This document shows positions 34,233 to 44,894 of a stretch of DNA of 64,000 nt, in pieces. Within the stretch, counting starts at the first letter, position 1. Each line of letters opens with the position of its first letter. The position numbers were made by a program, and so were the translations under genes. Origin of the DNA: Patella vulgata (lineage: Eukaryota > Mollusca > Gastropoda > Patellidae). The notes below the pieces were generated by a model. The model worked only from the letters and a program-made list of their open reading frames with translations, was not told where the DNA came from and did not search any database. Location of the stretch: NCBI RefSeq assembly GCF_932274485.2, contig NC_065887.2, positions 5,924,001-5,988,000 of the forward strand. The letters are read 5' to 3'.

Positions 34233-34864
34233 CTAGCAGGATACCCGGCTTCGCTCGGGGGTCATAACTCCGAAACCGGAAGTGGTAGACTAACGCCACC
34301 TGGCCTATGTTACTCCTCGGTCCGAGCTACCCCATTACCCCAAATTTCAGACTCGGGACAGACCTAGTGTAGCCGCCAACCCCGAACAGACCGGCTTCGC
34401 TCGGGGGTCATAACTCCGAAACCGGAAGTGGTAGACTTACGCCACCTGGCCTATGTTACTCCCCGGTCCGAGCTACCTCTATACCCCAAATTTCAGACTC
34501 GGGGCAGATGTAGCCGCCAACCCCGAACAGACAGATTTCGCTCGGGGGTCATAACTCCGAAACCGGAAGTGGTAGACTAACGCCACCTGGCCTATGTTAC
34601 TCCCCGGTCCGAGTTACCCCTATACCCCAAATTTCAGTCTCGGGGCAGTCCTAGTGTAGCCGCCAACCCCAAACAGACCGGCGTCGCTCGGGGGTCATAA
34701 CTCCGAAACCGGAAGTGGTAGACTAACGCCACCTGACCTATGTTACTCCCCGATCCGAGTTACCCATATACCCCAAATTTCAGACTCGGGGCAGACCTAG
34801 TGTAGCCGCCAACCCCGAAAAGACAGACAGACAGACAAACGACAATCTCAAATATATATATAGA
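34233..34864 (-). mobile_element. Non-autonomous Helitron-like element, second copy
   Basis: This is the reverse-oriented counterpart of 19379-20009, 632 bp long, again with four tandem 139-147 bp units (starting near 34249, 34391, 34530 and 34677 on the plus strand). On the minus strand it starts A then TCTATATATATATTTG and ends CCTGCTAG then T. Bases outside these ends differ completely between the two copies, so the boundaries are well defined. It lies about 500 bp upstream of TRIM copy 3. Confidence 0.8.
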
Positions 34865-35319
34865 TAATACTACAACTGAGTTAGCTTTTTTATGGGAGAA
34901 AACTTGTTTTGACGAGAAACATTTAAAAAAAATGGTAAAAACCCTGATATGAATTGATCCATTAACAAGAAGGTAAAGTGGTAATAAGCCTATAACAGAC
35001 TATATAATGTGTCGTCGTCATTTATCAGCCTTTTTAAAATTTATTTGTAGTAATTTATAAATTCTAACAGTTTAAAGACTTTATGTTTGCCATTAGTTGT
35101 TATCAAGGTGTTTAACGAAAAATTTACCTGTATATGGTCATCATTAGTCTACAATAAATCGAGGCCAAGGAAATTCTTTATAATCATCATTAGTCGATAA
35201 TAATTGACAGGCAGATCTCTAGATTCTGTCCCATTTCTGATCCTCTCCAGCAATGACCTGAAATACCCAAGAAATTAATTCAAATGTTCACAATTCTAGA
35301 ACATATATGCAAATATATT

Positions 35320-35640
35320 GGTTATTGCCTTTCAAAGAAGATTGTTGAACTGAATTGTAGAGAAGAGGCGTGGGTAGTTTGTTGAAATGGGTTGTAGAGA
35401 AAAGACTTAGAAAGTTTGTAGAGTTGGATTGTAGAGAGGAGGGGAGTACTATTATTGTATTGATTTGTATTTTTAATTTGTTAAGTTATTATTTGTTATA
35501 ACTGTACATTGATGTATTGGTGAATATTACAATACATATCATGTATCAACCACTTTTTTGTTCCTATTGTACCCTGTGAATAATATTCATCACACGCAAT
35601 AGTTAGGGTTAGTAAGTAATTTTATAAGGTCTTTACTGAT
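35320..35640 (+). repeat. Dispersed repeat shared with 45420-45630
   Basis: TGGTGAATATTACAATACAT, ATCATGTATCAACCAC and GTACCCTGTGAATAA recur at 45.54-45.61 kb. The preceding AGACTTAGAAAGTTTGT / GTTGTAGAGA part matches 45.42-45.49 kb and, more weakly, 44.89-45.01 kb. Orientation is the same. The family is not recognised. Confidence 0.65.
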
Positions 35641-35696
35641 TACTGTTATCAAAATTGAAGTGTAATATATAATATGTATTCAAGAGAACTAATAAT

Positions 35697-36008
35697 GTCA
35701 TTTTGTATATAGGTGCCCACCATTTATAATATTTATGATTATTGACATTATATTTACCTGTAAACAATTGTTGCCATGGACAACAATTAAATATGTATTC
35801 AAGAGAACTAATAATGTCATTTAGCTATTTTTTTATTGTTTGATTAAAATGAAATGCAATAGTTTAAAGTAAATTTTGGAGCGAGCATTTCACTTAATGG
35901 GATCTTTGTAAATACTGAACGGAATTAATTATTTTTTACTAATATTGAACGTGAAGTTTGCAAGAAATGCCGTTATCCCTCGAATCACGCTCAAAGATTT
36001 TAATACTA
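35697..36008 (+). repeat. 310-bp inverted repeat, left arm
   Basis: This arm begins GTCATTTTGTATATAGGTGC and is the near-exact reverse complement of 37690-38007, with only a few mismatches. The interior between the arms is about 1.7 kb. Just outside the arm, AATATGTATTCAAGAGAACT (35672) repeats a segment found inside it (35788), so a small duplication occurred at the outer edge. Confidence 0.9.
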
Positions 36009-36760
36009 TTCAAAAAAAGTAGGGGATATTTGATTTTGGGGGCATAATACTAAAATATGCAAATGACTACGAAAAAAGTCACTATAGAACCTAACAGAAG
36101 AAACATTTCCAGTTACATGTGACGCCCAAACGCACCAATAGCTACCGCATGGAATGCATGTGATGCTTGGGATCATCATGGGGGTCCAACCCAAGATTTG
36201 CACGACTCTGACTTTGAATGTTACAGTCATTGTGGCATTGAATTCCAGGGTGGAAACATCAGTTTAATTGTTTTAGTGACCAGAAAACAAATTTTGATAT
36301 GCGTCGGCTTACCCAAAATGAAAGGTTACGTGCCCTTGGCATGCTACAGATCGGCACAACACAGGCGGTTGTGGCGCGGACGATGGATGTTTCTCAGTCT
36401 GTCATAAGCAGGCTATGGTCCAGATACCGTGATACACAATCTGTACAGGACAGACCACGCTCAGGTCGACAACTCAAGCCCAGGATCGATTTATCCGTAC
36501 CTTGGCCTTGAGAAATCGTGTCATCACAGCAAATCAGATCAGCGCTCGTCTTCAAACAGACTCTGGTGTGAGAGTGAGTGGCCAGACGATTCGGAATCGA
36601 CTGCATAGGGGTCACCTTCGCGCCCGACGTGCTCGCGTGATCCCTTGTTTGAGAGATCATCACATTCAGGCAAGACGTCGTTGGTGTAAGGATCTCCATG
36701 CATCGCCTATAGATCTATCATCTAAACAACAATATACCATGGTACTTGAAATGCTATAGC
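36004..36760 (+). mobile_element. Tc1/mariner-like DNA transposon, truncated, transposase broken
   Basis: The left end, CAAAAAAAGTAGGGGATATT with TTGATTTTGGGGGC, also occurs in the 1.4-10 kb duplication (reverse of about 2145-2206 and its copies), marking it as a transposon terminus. A transposase N-terminal region starts at 36299: MRRLTQNERLRALGMLQ, TQAVVARTMDVSQSVISRLW and DRPRSGR, the paired-like helix-turn-helix of Tc1 transposases. A frameshift near 36475-36490 moves the reading to the next frame, with ALRNRVITANQISARLQ and VSGQTIRNRLHRGHLRARR. The sequence ends near WCKDLH (about 36702). The DDE catalytic domain and right end are missing. The minus-strand ORF 36394-36699 is a shadow. 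Confidence 0.85.
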
Positions 36761-37428
36761 CCATAGACGTTAATTATAATTTATAAGCTCAATTTAAGGT
36801 GTAAAACAAAGAATACTGGAGACAGGTGATTACGCAAATATATAAGACAATATGAAATAGATATAAATGGGGGCTAATTAAGGTGGATTAAGATCCATTA
36901 AAATATAGTTTACTGAATTGAGTAATACTGCGTGGATTAGCACGACGTATTAAACATTTACTATTGAGTCCAAATTCACCCTACTACAATACAAACAATT
37001 AAACATGTGATATTGAATAGCGGTTTCTCGAATAATATAACAATAAACTTTATAAAACACCAAGACCAACTTGAAGATTCGACCACACAACCCACCTGAA
37101 TAACAATGTTGACATGACATTATAATGATTAAAGAGATAAATCTGCCTAATGCAGATCTTGCATTTGTTTTTAAATATTATATAAATCATTAACTAGACA
37201 TTTAGTTTTGATTTTGATTTTGAACAGATTTGAATGATTAAATACAAATGTATAACCGAGACACTGATTATTATCGTAACAACGGTATCAATGACAATCG
37301 AGACTACACTGTCTGCAAACGACGAAAAATCCGCTCAGAATGAAACAATATTTTTAATGAAATTCAATTTTTCATTATGTATTTTTAACTATTATAGCGA
37401 GAACTTATCTTACCTAATCTATCTTTAA
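36761..37428. other. Interior of the inverted repeat, no gene seen
   Basis: AT-rich DNA between the Tc1-like remnant and a SINE. A 64-codon frame at 37234 has no recognisable features. Confidence 0.35.
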
Positions 37429-37689
37429 CTGAAATGAAATCGGGTTTAACGTCCTACTTACTGTACCTACCGGGCTATGGGGGAGTTTCGCCCGGACTGC
37501 AATTGTATACCAACTGTCAAGGGTTCTTTTACGTTCACAACAAAGGGTACACGAAACCTCGGTTTTTCGTCCCATCCGAACGATTAGGCATCGTTTTTGT
37601 CCCTCGTCACTGGCAAAGGTGAACCACACTGGAAAATCCCGAGGGTCCTTCGCGGCCAACGTCGGGATCGAATCCGGGATATCATTGTA
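37429..37689 (-). mobile_element. SINE (type A), nearly full length, diverged
   Basis: The reverse complement carries a TTCGATCCCGACGTTGGCC B-box-like stretch, TTACCTTTGCCAG-like body sequence, ACGTAAAAGAACCCTTGACA and the CGTTAAACCCGATTTCATTT tail. The ORFs on both strands here come from the SINE. Confidence 0.75.
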
Positions 37690-38007
37690 GTTATATAATA
37701 TTAAAATCTCTGAGCGTGATTCGAGGGATACCGGCATTTCTTGCAAACTTCACGTTCAATATTAGTAAAAAATAATTAATTCCGTTCAGTATTTACAAAG
37801 ATCCGATTAAGTGAAATGCTCGCTCCAAAATTTACTTTAAACTATTGCATTTCATTTTAATCAAACAATAAAATAATAGCTAAATGACATTATTAGTTCT
37901 CTTGAATACATATTTAATTGTTGTCCATGGCAACAATTGTTTACAGGTAAATATAATGTCAATAATCATAAATATTATAAATGGTGGGCACCTATATACA
38001 AAATGAC
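37690..38007 (-). repeat. 310-bp inverted repeat, right arm
   Basis: This is the partner of 35697-36008, ending TATATACAAAATGAC. The high identity of the arms against the decay of the Tc1-like gene between them suggests that the arms are young or have been homogenised by gene conversion. Confidence 0.9.
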
Positions 38008-38019
38008 GGTTGGTGATTT

Positions 38020-38560
38020 GTTTGTCCAGTTCAGATCTGATATTTGGATTTGACTTTTTGCCACAATTTGGATTTTACTGTTTAGCTTACAACTGGTCCC
38101 TGGATCCATTCACTTGATTTGATATTTGTTGTTTATTTTTTGTAATGTCTGTAGTTTATCATGTCCGCAGGTTTGTTTTGTCGATTTTGTTTAGTGTGTA
38201 GTGTGGTCCTCCTGCATTTACTAACAGAATAAGTTGTGCATCAAAGGTCGTTTGTGCAAAGCTCGTGTGTGAAATTTTAGTCAGACAAAATAAACAAGCC
38301 AGCGCCACCTATAATTGCTCGATAAAATATTTTGATGGGCCTCTTTTTAACCTGACTGAATCCAAGATTGAATATTATCAAACATAGATATTTGATTCTT
38401 AATCATATGACAATCAACCAATTGAATTTTGGGGTCTTTCCTATTTTATTCTGATGATCATTGAGAACATCTGTAGCAGTATAAGCGAATTCTGGTGTAA
38501 TATACAACAACCTGAACTGATCCTTGATAAACATATATATCATGATACCAGGTTACCCCC
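38020..38560 (+). repeat. Dispersed TRIM-flank repeat, near full length
   Basis: It matches the reverse complement of 13.33-13.76 kb, including CTGGTCCCTGGATCC, GTAATGTCTGTAGTTTATC, GTGTGGTCCTCCTGC and the CAAAATAAACAAGCC / AGCGCCACCTATAA core, then ATGATCATTGAGAACATCTG. Elsewhere this repeat always follows a TRIM stop codon in the sense direction. Here no TRIM copy precedes it, so a copy may have been lost. Confidence 0.7.
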
Positions 38561-39254
38561 CCCCCAACCCTCATCCATGGTTTCTGGATCCGCCCTTGAA
38601 TCTCATTATTTTGCTAATGTCTTTTTTTCCGTTCACAGAATATAAAATAAATTCTATTCGAAAAGAATTATTTTCCTTTTAATTCAATTTTTAATTCAAT
38701 AAAGTCTTTCTAAAGCGTGTTTGTTGTATACCTCATGTCACGTGATTAGTATTACCTTCAATACAGGAAACTTTCTCATGCCATAAACAAATATTAAGTC
38801 AATGATTTTCTATAGAACTTTGTATATATATTGTGCAAATATTAGGACAATGAATTTCTATTGAACCTGTAAAAATATTGAAAGGGTATTGTGCATTACA
38901 ATTGGAATATCTTTATAAACATTTTTTTATTCAGTAATATTGTAAACCGGGATTTGGGCAATAGACCAATCCCTTGTGAGACCCACTCTACGTTTGTGAT
39001 TTCTCAGCCACGGGTCCGTGGGCTGTGAAAATTTTTGGGGAGTCCGACGGGAAAAAGCGGATCTGGGGAAAAAGACAGCCAAGTAACCTTGAGTATGAAA
39101 TTGTTGAAATTCGGACAATGCATTTCTTTGGCTGATATGCTAGTCAAATTGAAGATAAACTGCCTAATTGACTACATTCAGTTCTGTTCTTTACATGAAA
39201 TAGAAGTGTATGGAGATAGACAGGACAGACTCAATTTGCTTAACTATTTCTCCT

Positions 39255-40218
39255 TTTTAGGGTGGGGGGGGGGTCTTCATATTTCAGGCGCGTTATTGTT
39301 CTCGCACCCCATCGTTCAATTAAATCCCAATCCAGGTGCATATTTTACTGATCTTGCCCCAATCGGTCGCTCCAACTGGTGTTAAAGAACGAGCGTTATT
39401 CGTGTTTATTTCTTATTTACTTCCCATACATTAGCTCTGTACCGATGTCAATAGCGATCACACAATATTTTAATCGGTAATCATTTTCCTTTGTAAGAAA
39501 TGGCCACGTACGAGGTCACTATCAGGCTATTTTAATCATTCACTGAACCTTTACATACAAAAACTGATCCATCCGACAGCGATCTCTATTATTAATACAC
39601 ACCGATTAACATATTTCTGCTAATTCATAGTGTACAACTTTTGTTACTTTATTTGCATGTTTTCATTATAAGGAAATATACAAATCAATCTGCAATTTAT
39701 TTGTCGATTCTGTACAAATTTATAATATCTATATTTACATAAGATTGAAAAAAAATAATACAATTAAATGTTTCCATATCAATTTGGCAGTGACAAATCT
39801 GCTTGAAAACGATAAGAGAACTCATGTCGAAACGTTGTGCTATGTGTATATGAAACAGTGATTGTTTTCAATATAAATTCTGTTGTTTTATGTGCTCAAT
39901 CGTGAAATGTTACACAAGGACTCCATATACTAACGTTATATTCTAGTGCACACCACTTGTACAGGATCCGCCCTTCAAGACCCCGAACTTTAAACAAACA
40001 GTTATAGAAAGATAAAAGCATATAAGAAAGGTATATATAAAAGCATATTTATGTTTAGTCGTGCGTTACAACATGTACTTGTACAAATGGCTGTTTTACT
40101 TCTGTAATGTGAAATGTTATGTAAAACAATATAAATAAATAGAATGTGTGAATATTGATGTAATTTTAACCTATACTCTGTAGAAACTGGATATTGTCTG
40201 TGAACTCAATAAACACAA
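39255..40218 (+). repeat. TRIM upstream flank, homologous to 22180-23200
   Basis: Non-coding sequence upstream of the intact gene at 40281 parallels the flank of the decayed copy at 23.6 kb across about 1 kb with moderate divergence. The 116-aa ORF at 39035-39385 overlaps this flank and is not supported. Confidence 0.7.
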
Positions 40219-40280
40219 TGTGTGCACATAATTAGTGTGGTTTTTACTTGGACTGTGTCTAACAGTGTTTTATGGCAAAG
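40219..40280 (+). promoter_or_regulatory. Conserved 5' leader of TRIM copy 4
   Basis: TGTGGTTTTTACTTGGACTG and TGTCTAACAGTGTTTTATGG parallel the leaders of the other copies. It contains an additional in-frame ATG at 40272, in a weak context, three codons before the conserved ATG. Confidence 0.4.
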
Positions 40281-41543
40281 ATGGCGGAAGGGGTTGATGA
40301 AACACATAGCTGTAGCATCTGTTTAGAGGATTTTACTAAACCTAAAATACTGCCATGTTTTCACACGTTTTGTCAACACTGTATAGACGACTATATCAAA
40401 GCACATTCACATCTCAACAAGTTTAATTGTCCTAATTGTAGAACACAGATTCAAGTACCTGATGGTGGTGCAAGTGGCTTTTCAACCAACTTTTACATCC
40501 AACCAAAAGATAAAACACAAAATCATTTCTGTCGGAGACACAAGACAAAAGAAATAGAATTTTATTGTCGTGATTGTTCTGTTGCTGTTTGTGGTAGCTG
40601 TGTTATATTAGATCATACAACTCACTCAAAAACTGACCTTACTGAAATAGACCAAGAAGTCAGAGGAAAATTAAATATTATAAAGGGAGAGTTAGAAGGG
40701 AAGATTGATGAACTCGAGAAACACTGTGAACTATTAACCAATCAAATATCAGATATCAAGAACCAAGCTAAAAAGGCCTGTGATAATATTGATCAACAGG
40801 TTCAAAGAGTTTGTGACAAAATCAAAAAACATGGCATTGATATAAAATGTGAAATGAATAAAATTCGTGATGAAGAAAGTAAAAAGTTACAGACATTACA
40901 CGAAGACATGACTATATTCAAGAGTTCGCTACAGACCAGTTTTAAATATATAAATGATGTGCTGAATGGCAAATCTACTGTTAAAGTTGTAGATGCGTTA
41001 ACCAATGTACAAACACTGGCTGAAAATAGCAGGTCAACTACTTTAGATATACCCACAGTTAAATATGTATATTATCCTATGGTGAATATAGATGGTAATA
41101 CTTTAAAACGGTTACTGGGTGAGGTCCAAACAATGGACTCACCAACCTGGACGTCTAGTTTTAGTTTGAATCAGATAGTGAAAACAGATGAGAACTACTA
41201 TGGTGATGATGTAATAATACAAGGAATGATATGGCATGTATTTGTTAGACACCAAACAGATACATCAGGATTAGGGTGTTACGTGTGGTTGAGGAGAGTA
41301 GAAGATAAAACAGTTAAAACTGTTACAGCTAGTTTTACACTAAAACTATTAAATATAAACGATTTAAGTAAATCGTTAGTGCTTCGAGATATACAGACAT
41401 TTAAACCCGGTGGTTATGGATGGGGTAGTTGTAAGTTTAGAGTGTGGAATAAACTAGAGGATGAGACGAACGGGTTTATTGATAACAATAAAACATTTAG
41501 TATACAAGCTTCTGTAAAAATAAAGAACATAGAACGATACTGA
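40281..41543 (+). CDS. TRIM-type E3 ubiquitin ligase, RING / B-box / coiled coil / MATH (copy 4)
   Basis: A single-exon gene of 420 residues beginning MAEGVDETHSCSIC. All RING ligands are present (C11, C14, C26, H28, C31, C34, C50, C53), as is a complete B-box type 2 (CRRHKTKEIEFYC, CGSCVILDHTTH). The coiled coil (about 120-245) is rich in E, K and L heptads, for example GKIDELEKHCELLTNQI. The MATH-like domain (about 285-420) shows TSSFSLN, IQGMIWHVFV, CYVWLRR, TLKLLNIND, FRVWNKLED and FSIQASVKI. An E3 ligase role is expected from the family. The start at 40281 is chosen because ATGGCGGAAG is shared by all copies and has A at -3. An AATAAA lies in the conserved 3' flank near 41743. There is no sign of introns. 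Confidence 0.93.
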   Translation: MAEGVDETHSCSICLEDFTKPKILPCFHTFCQHCIDDYIKAHSHLNKFNCPNCRTQIQVPDGGASGFSTNFYIQPKDKTQNHFCRRHKTKEIEFYCRDCSVAVCGSCVILDHTTHSKTDLTEIDQEVRGKLNIIKGELEGKIDELEKHCELLTNQISDIKNQAKKACDNIDQQVQRVCDKIKKHGIDIKCEMNKIRDEESKKLQTLHEDMTIFKSSLQTSFKYINDVLNGKSTVKVVDALTNVQTLAENSRSTTLDIPTVKYVYYPMVNIDGNTLKRLLGEVQTMDSPTWTSSFSLNQIVKTDENYYGDDVIIQGMIWHVFVRHQTDTSGLGCYVWLRRVEDKTVKTVTASFTLKLLNINDLSKSLVLRDIQTFKPGGYGWGSCKFRVWNKLEDETNGFIDNNKTFSIQASVKIKNIERY

Positions 41544-41694
41544 TATTTATATTACAGAACATAGTTCAGTTGATCGGTGTTATCAAGATACCAGGACATA
41601 TCCATACCATAAATATGTTAGTTCAGTCAAAAACAAATAGAACTTGGTTATTTGTATATCAAATATATTTCTTGTTTAGTTTATTTTGAAACTA

Positions 41695-41885
41695 ACACAG
41701 AATAAGTTATGCGTCAAAGGTCCTGTTAGCAATGCAGGCAAAATAAACAAGCTAGCAATTACAAAAGGAAGCGGTTATGCGTCAAATGTCGTGTGTGCAA
41801 TGCAGGCAAAATAAACAAACCAGCGCCACCTATAAGTGTTTGGTAAAATCTTTCGATGGGCCTATTTTTTACCTGACCGAAGCCA
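41695..41885 (+). repeat. TRIM 3'-flank repeat, copy 4, core duplicated
   Basis: TGCAGGCAAAATAAACAA occurs at about 41733 and 41801, followed the second time by AGCGCCACCTATAAGTG and GATGGGCCTATTTTT. The core is present twice in tandem (about 68 bp apart). AATAAA in each core is a candidate polyadenylation signal. Confidence 0.65.
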
Positions 41886-43019
41886 AAAATTATTGCAATG
41901 TCTGTAAAAATAAATGTTTGTAAGTGATCTGTTAAAAAGGTTATGCAGTCTTTGACATGGAACATGGACCCTGAGAGGAACAGAAACCTTGGACTCAAAT
42001 CCAACTTTTGACTGACAAGAATGTTCTAACAAAGATGCTACTGGCGGTAAATTTGACCAACTTAAAACTAGGCCGGTTTGGACAAGTTTTACAAACGCGT
42101 TGAAATCCAAGTGGTCAAGATTTATATTTATTTTTACAGTAGAGATTATCATCTACTCTGTAGACTTCGGACATTCAGGTCTAAACCATAACTCCTATAT
42201 TAGTTATTGTGGGATTGTATGTGCATTACTATACAAGATATCGTAATTATGAAGAAGTGTGTAAATTAGGCTGTAAAAACTTTACTTGACTATTAGTTAT
42301 TATTACAGTCTATTAGTTTTTATTATATAATATATCAAATGTTATGACTTTTTATTATTGCATCGTAAAGATTAACAATATTACGATATGTTATGAGAGC
42401 CATCTATTTATTTGGGGTTGAATTGTTTATCTTTCGCTCGACTCCAGATCAACCTACCAATCAAAAGCCCTGTGTACAGAAAATTGGATGCACAAAAGGC
42501 TTTAGATATGCAGATATTTGAGTGGTTGTCTAATAGAGGTCAAAGTGAACAATGACAATATGCACATTACCGACATGGCTTATTAAGAAATTATTTTGAC
42601 CACGATGATGTGGAGAAAACAACCGAAGAAATAAAACAAAATTAAATTTTTAAATTAATGGGATGAAAGGGGAAGAAACTGTTGGTATGTGGCTGATTGG
42701 GCCCTGGCTTACATAGACCGGATTTAGGCATGACATGCGTCCCAGTGCAATCAGCTCCCATTCAAACCAATTATGATCACCACCACTTGATCCACTGGAA
42801 TTGAATAAATAATTGTAATGTTATATAGCGTGGGCCATAAATTGTTACCCATTTTTTAAAATGTGAATCCTTTGGTATTTTTTTTATTCACAGCTACTTT
42901 GATATGATTTTTAATTTAGTTATTATCTGGTATGTATCTACGTATTTAAATTATACTGTATAATATATTAATTCACTATCTTGCTTTAATTGTAATGATT
43001 ATAACAATATATATGGACA
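41886..43019. other. Intergenic DNA, no supported gene
   Basis: Antisense ORFs at 41759-42152 overlap the TRIM 3'-flank repeat, have no domain and are not called. The rest is AT-rich without recognisable elements. Confidence 0.35.
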
Positions 43020-43345
43020 GGGCTACTCATCAAATTTGAGTCAATAGTTATGGATTTGCGTTCATTTGGAGGCGTTGGCGCGCCATTTTTGACATAGACC
43101 AACATAATTTTAATGATCTTAATGTGTTCTTTGCCCCGCAAAACCTAGGAATAGTCCCCAGGAAGCTCAAATTTGAGTTGATAGTTACATTAAGACGTTT
43201 CGGTGGTCATCTTTGGCACCATCTTGAATTAAAAAACACACTTTTTCGGGGGTCCTACTTTGGTAAACTTTTAGTATGTTATACAGTACACTAAACCCTA
43301 CCAGAATCAGTTGGGAAACCTTTTGTAGCAATTGTTGGGGGGGGG
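43020..43345. repeat. Two diverged units of about 145 bp, ending in a G tract
   Basis: CTCATCAAATTTGAGTCAAT followed by AGTTA...GGCGCGCCATTTTTGA is echoed by CTCAAATTTGAGTTGATAG followed by GGCACCATCTTGAA. Each unit starts with a small palindrome (CAAATTTG). A run of 18 G follows at about 43337. Confidence 0.5.
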
Positions 43346-43759
43346 GGGGGGTGGACTGTATTTTATTTTGACCTGACTATGACATATGACGATCCGTGTC
43401 ATCAATATAAAAGGCCATATCTCTAATAATCTTAGATGGAGAATCTCCTACGAGTCGTTTTTGATATCAAAAAACATCAACACAAGTCGATAAAGAAAAA
43501 CAAAACCAAGGCTCTTTACTATATATTTCACTTTCACTGCACCTTATTACATTACGGAGTAGTGATACATCATTTTTTGACAGCAATTCAACCATTGCAA
43601 AGTCCTTTATATTGACCCAGTGTTTCCTTCGCGGCCAATTAAATAAAAATAGTTCATTTTTAATAATAAAAAAAGAAGTTACTTTTAATAAAAAAATGAT
43701 CTGTTATTTGGAAATAAAAAAAGGAGTTCCTTTTCAACTGACCAATCAAATTCATGTAA

Positions 43760-44320
43760 TATCGCAGTAGATTATGAAATTTATCACACAAGCGATATCT
43801 ATTATAGAATGTATTATTGGGTGATAAATACTTGTATGTGAAATGAAATAAGATTTTGCTGTTTTGAAATTAACAGAGGATACGTTATGCGTCTATCGTC
43901 ACATGTGCAATGGTTTGGTGAATATTTTCAGAACAGCATATTTACACATACTCTGGTTGAAACCGTACTCGTAAAAAACAAACAAACGTTAGGATTTTAC
44001 CTGAGCGGACAGTGAAGTAAATTTAAGACGATTCTGTGATACACAACCAACGAGGTAATAACATCGGTGGATATAAAAATATATTGCAATAACAATTATA
44101 GATACCATGTACTGCAATCACATGTTTTCTTTATCTGTATCTGTAACATACTTTCCCAGGCCTCGTGGTACCAGAATGTGATTAAGTACAAACCTTCATT
44201 GAGCAGTTGTTGGTCCAATAGATCTTATACTTCAGACAATGTGTATAAGTTATTGATTATGAAAGTTATCACGCAAGCGATATCTACTGTAGAGTGTATT
44301 ACTGGGTGATAAACGATATT
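43760..44320. repeat. Direct repeat pair of about 62 bp
   Basis: GCGATATCTATTATAGAATG then TATTATTGGGTGATAAA (43791-43828) recurs as GCGATATCTACTGTAGAGTG then TATTACTGGGTGATAAA (44276-44313). Both are preceded by GATTATGAAA(G/T)TTATCAC. The 80-aa ORF between them has no recognisable domain. Confidence 0.6.
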
Positions 44321-44815
44321 ATGCTATGTAAAGTGTGGTGTTTATGAACAACAGTACGGTATATATAATATTGTGCTATATAAAGTGTGATGTTTATGAA
44401 CAATAGTACGGTATATAATATTATAATATTGGGCTATGTAAAGTGTGGTGTTTATGAACAACAGTACGGTTTATAATATTGTGCTATGTAAAGTGTGATG
44501 TTTATGAAGAATAGTACGGTATATAATATTATAATATTGTGTTATGTAAAGTGTGATGTTTATGAAGAATAGTACGGTATATAATATTATAATATTGTGT
44601 TATGTAAAGTGTGGTTTTTATAAACAACAGTACGGTATATAATATAATGCTATGTGAAGTGTGGTGAACTATATACTAATTGTACTATGTAAAGTGTGAT
44701 GTTTATGAACAACAGTACGGTATATAATATTGTACTATGTAAAGTGTAATGTTTATGAACAACAGTTCGGTATATAATATTGTGCTATGTAAAGGGTGAT
44801 GTTTATGAAAAAGGT
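44312..44815. repeat. Minisatellite, about 10 units of 46-58 bp
   Basis: Units read GCTATGTAAAGTGTGATGTT then TATGAACAACAGTACGGTAT then ATAATATTGT. Length varies through an extra ATAATATT step in some units. The spacing is irregular and there are no unique spacers, so this is not CRISPR-like. Confidence 0.92.
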
Positions 44816-44894
44816 CGCTATAATTAAAATAGTAATTGTGTTCTGTACAATATGTAATAGTGTTTATTACATACCCGTTACATCAATTGCAAAT

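Noticed and set aside
36198-36407. 69-aa ORF before the Tc1-like frame
   Set aside because: It overlaps the transposase start in another frame and has no similarity to a transposase.
44312-44815. CRISPR-like array
   Set aside because: Repeat and spacer cannot be separated. The units vary in length and the intervening bases are repeats themselves, so it is a minisatellite in a eukaryotic genome.
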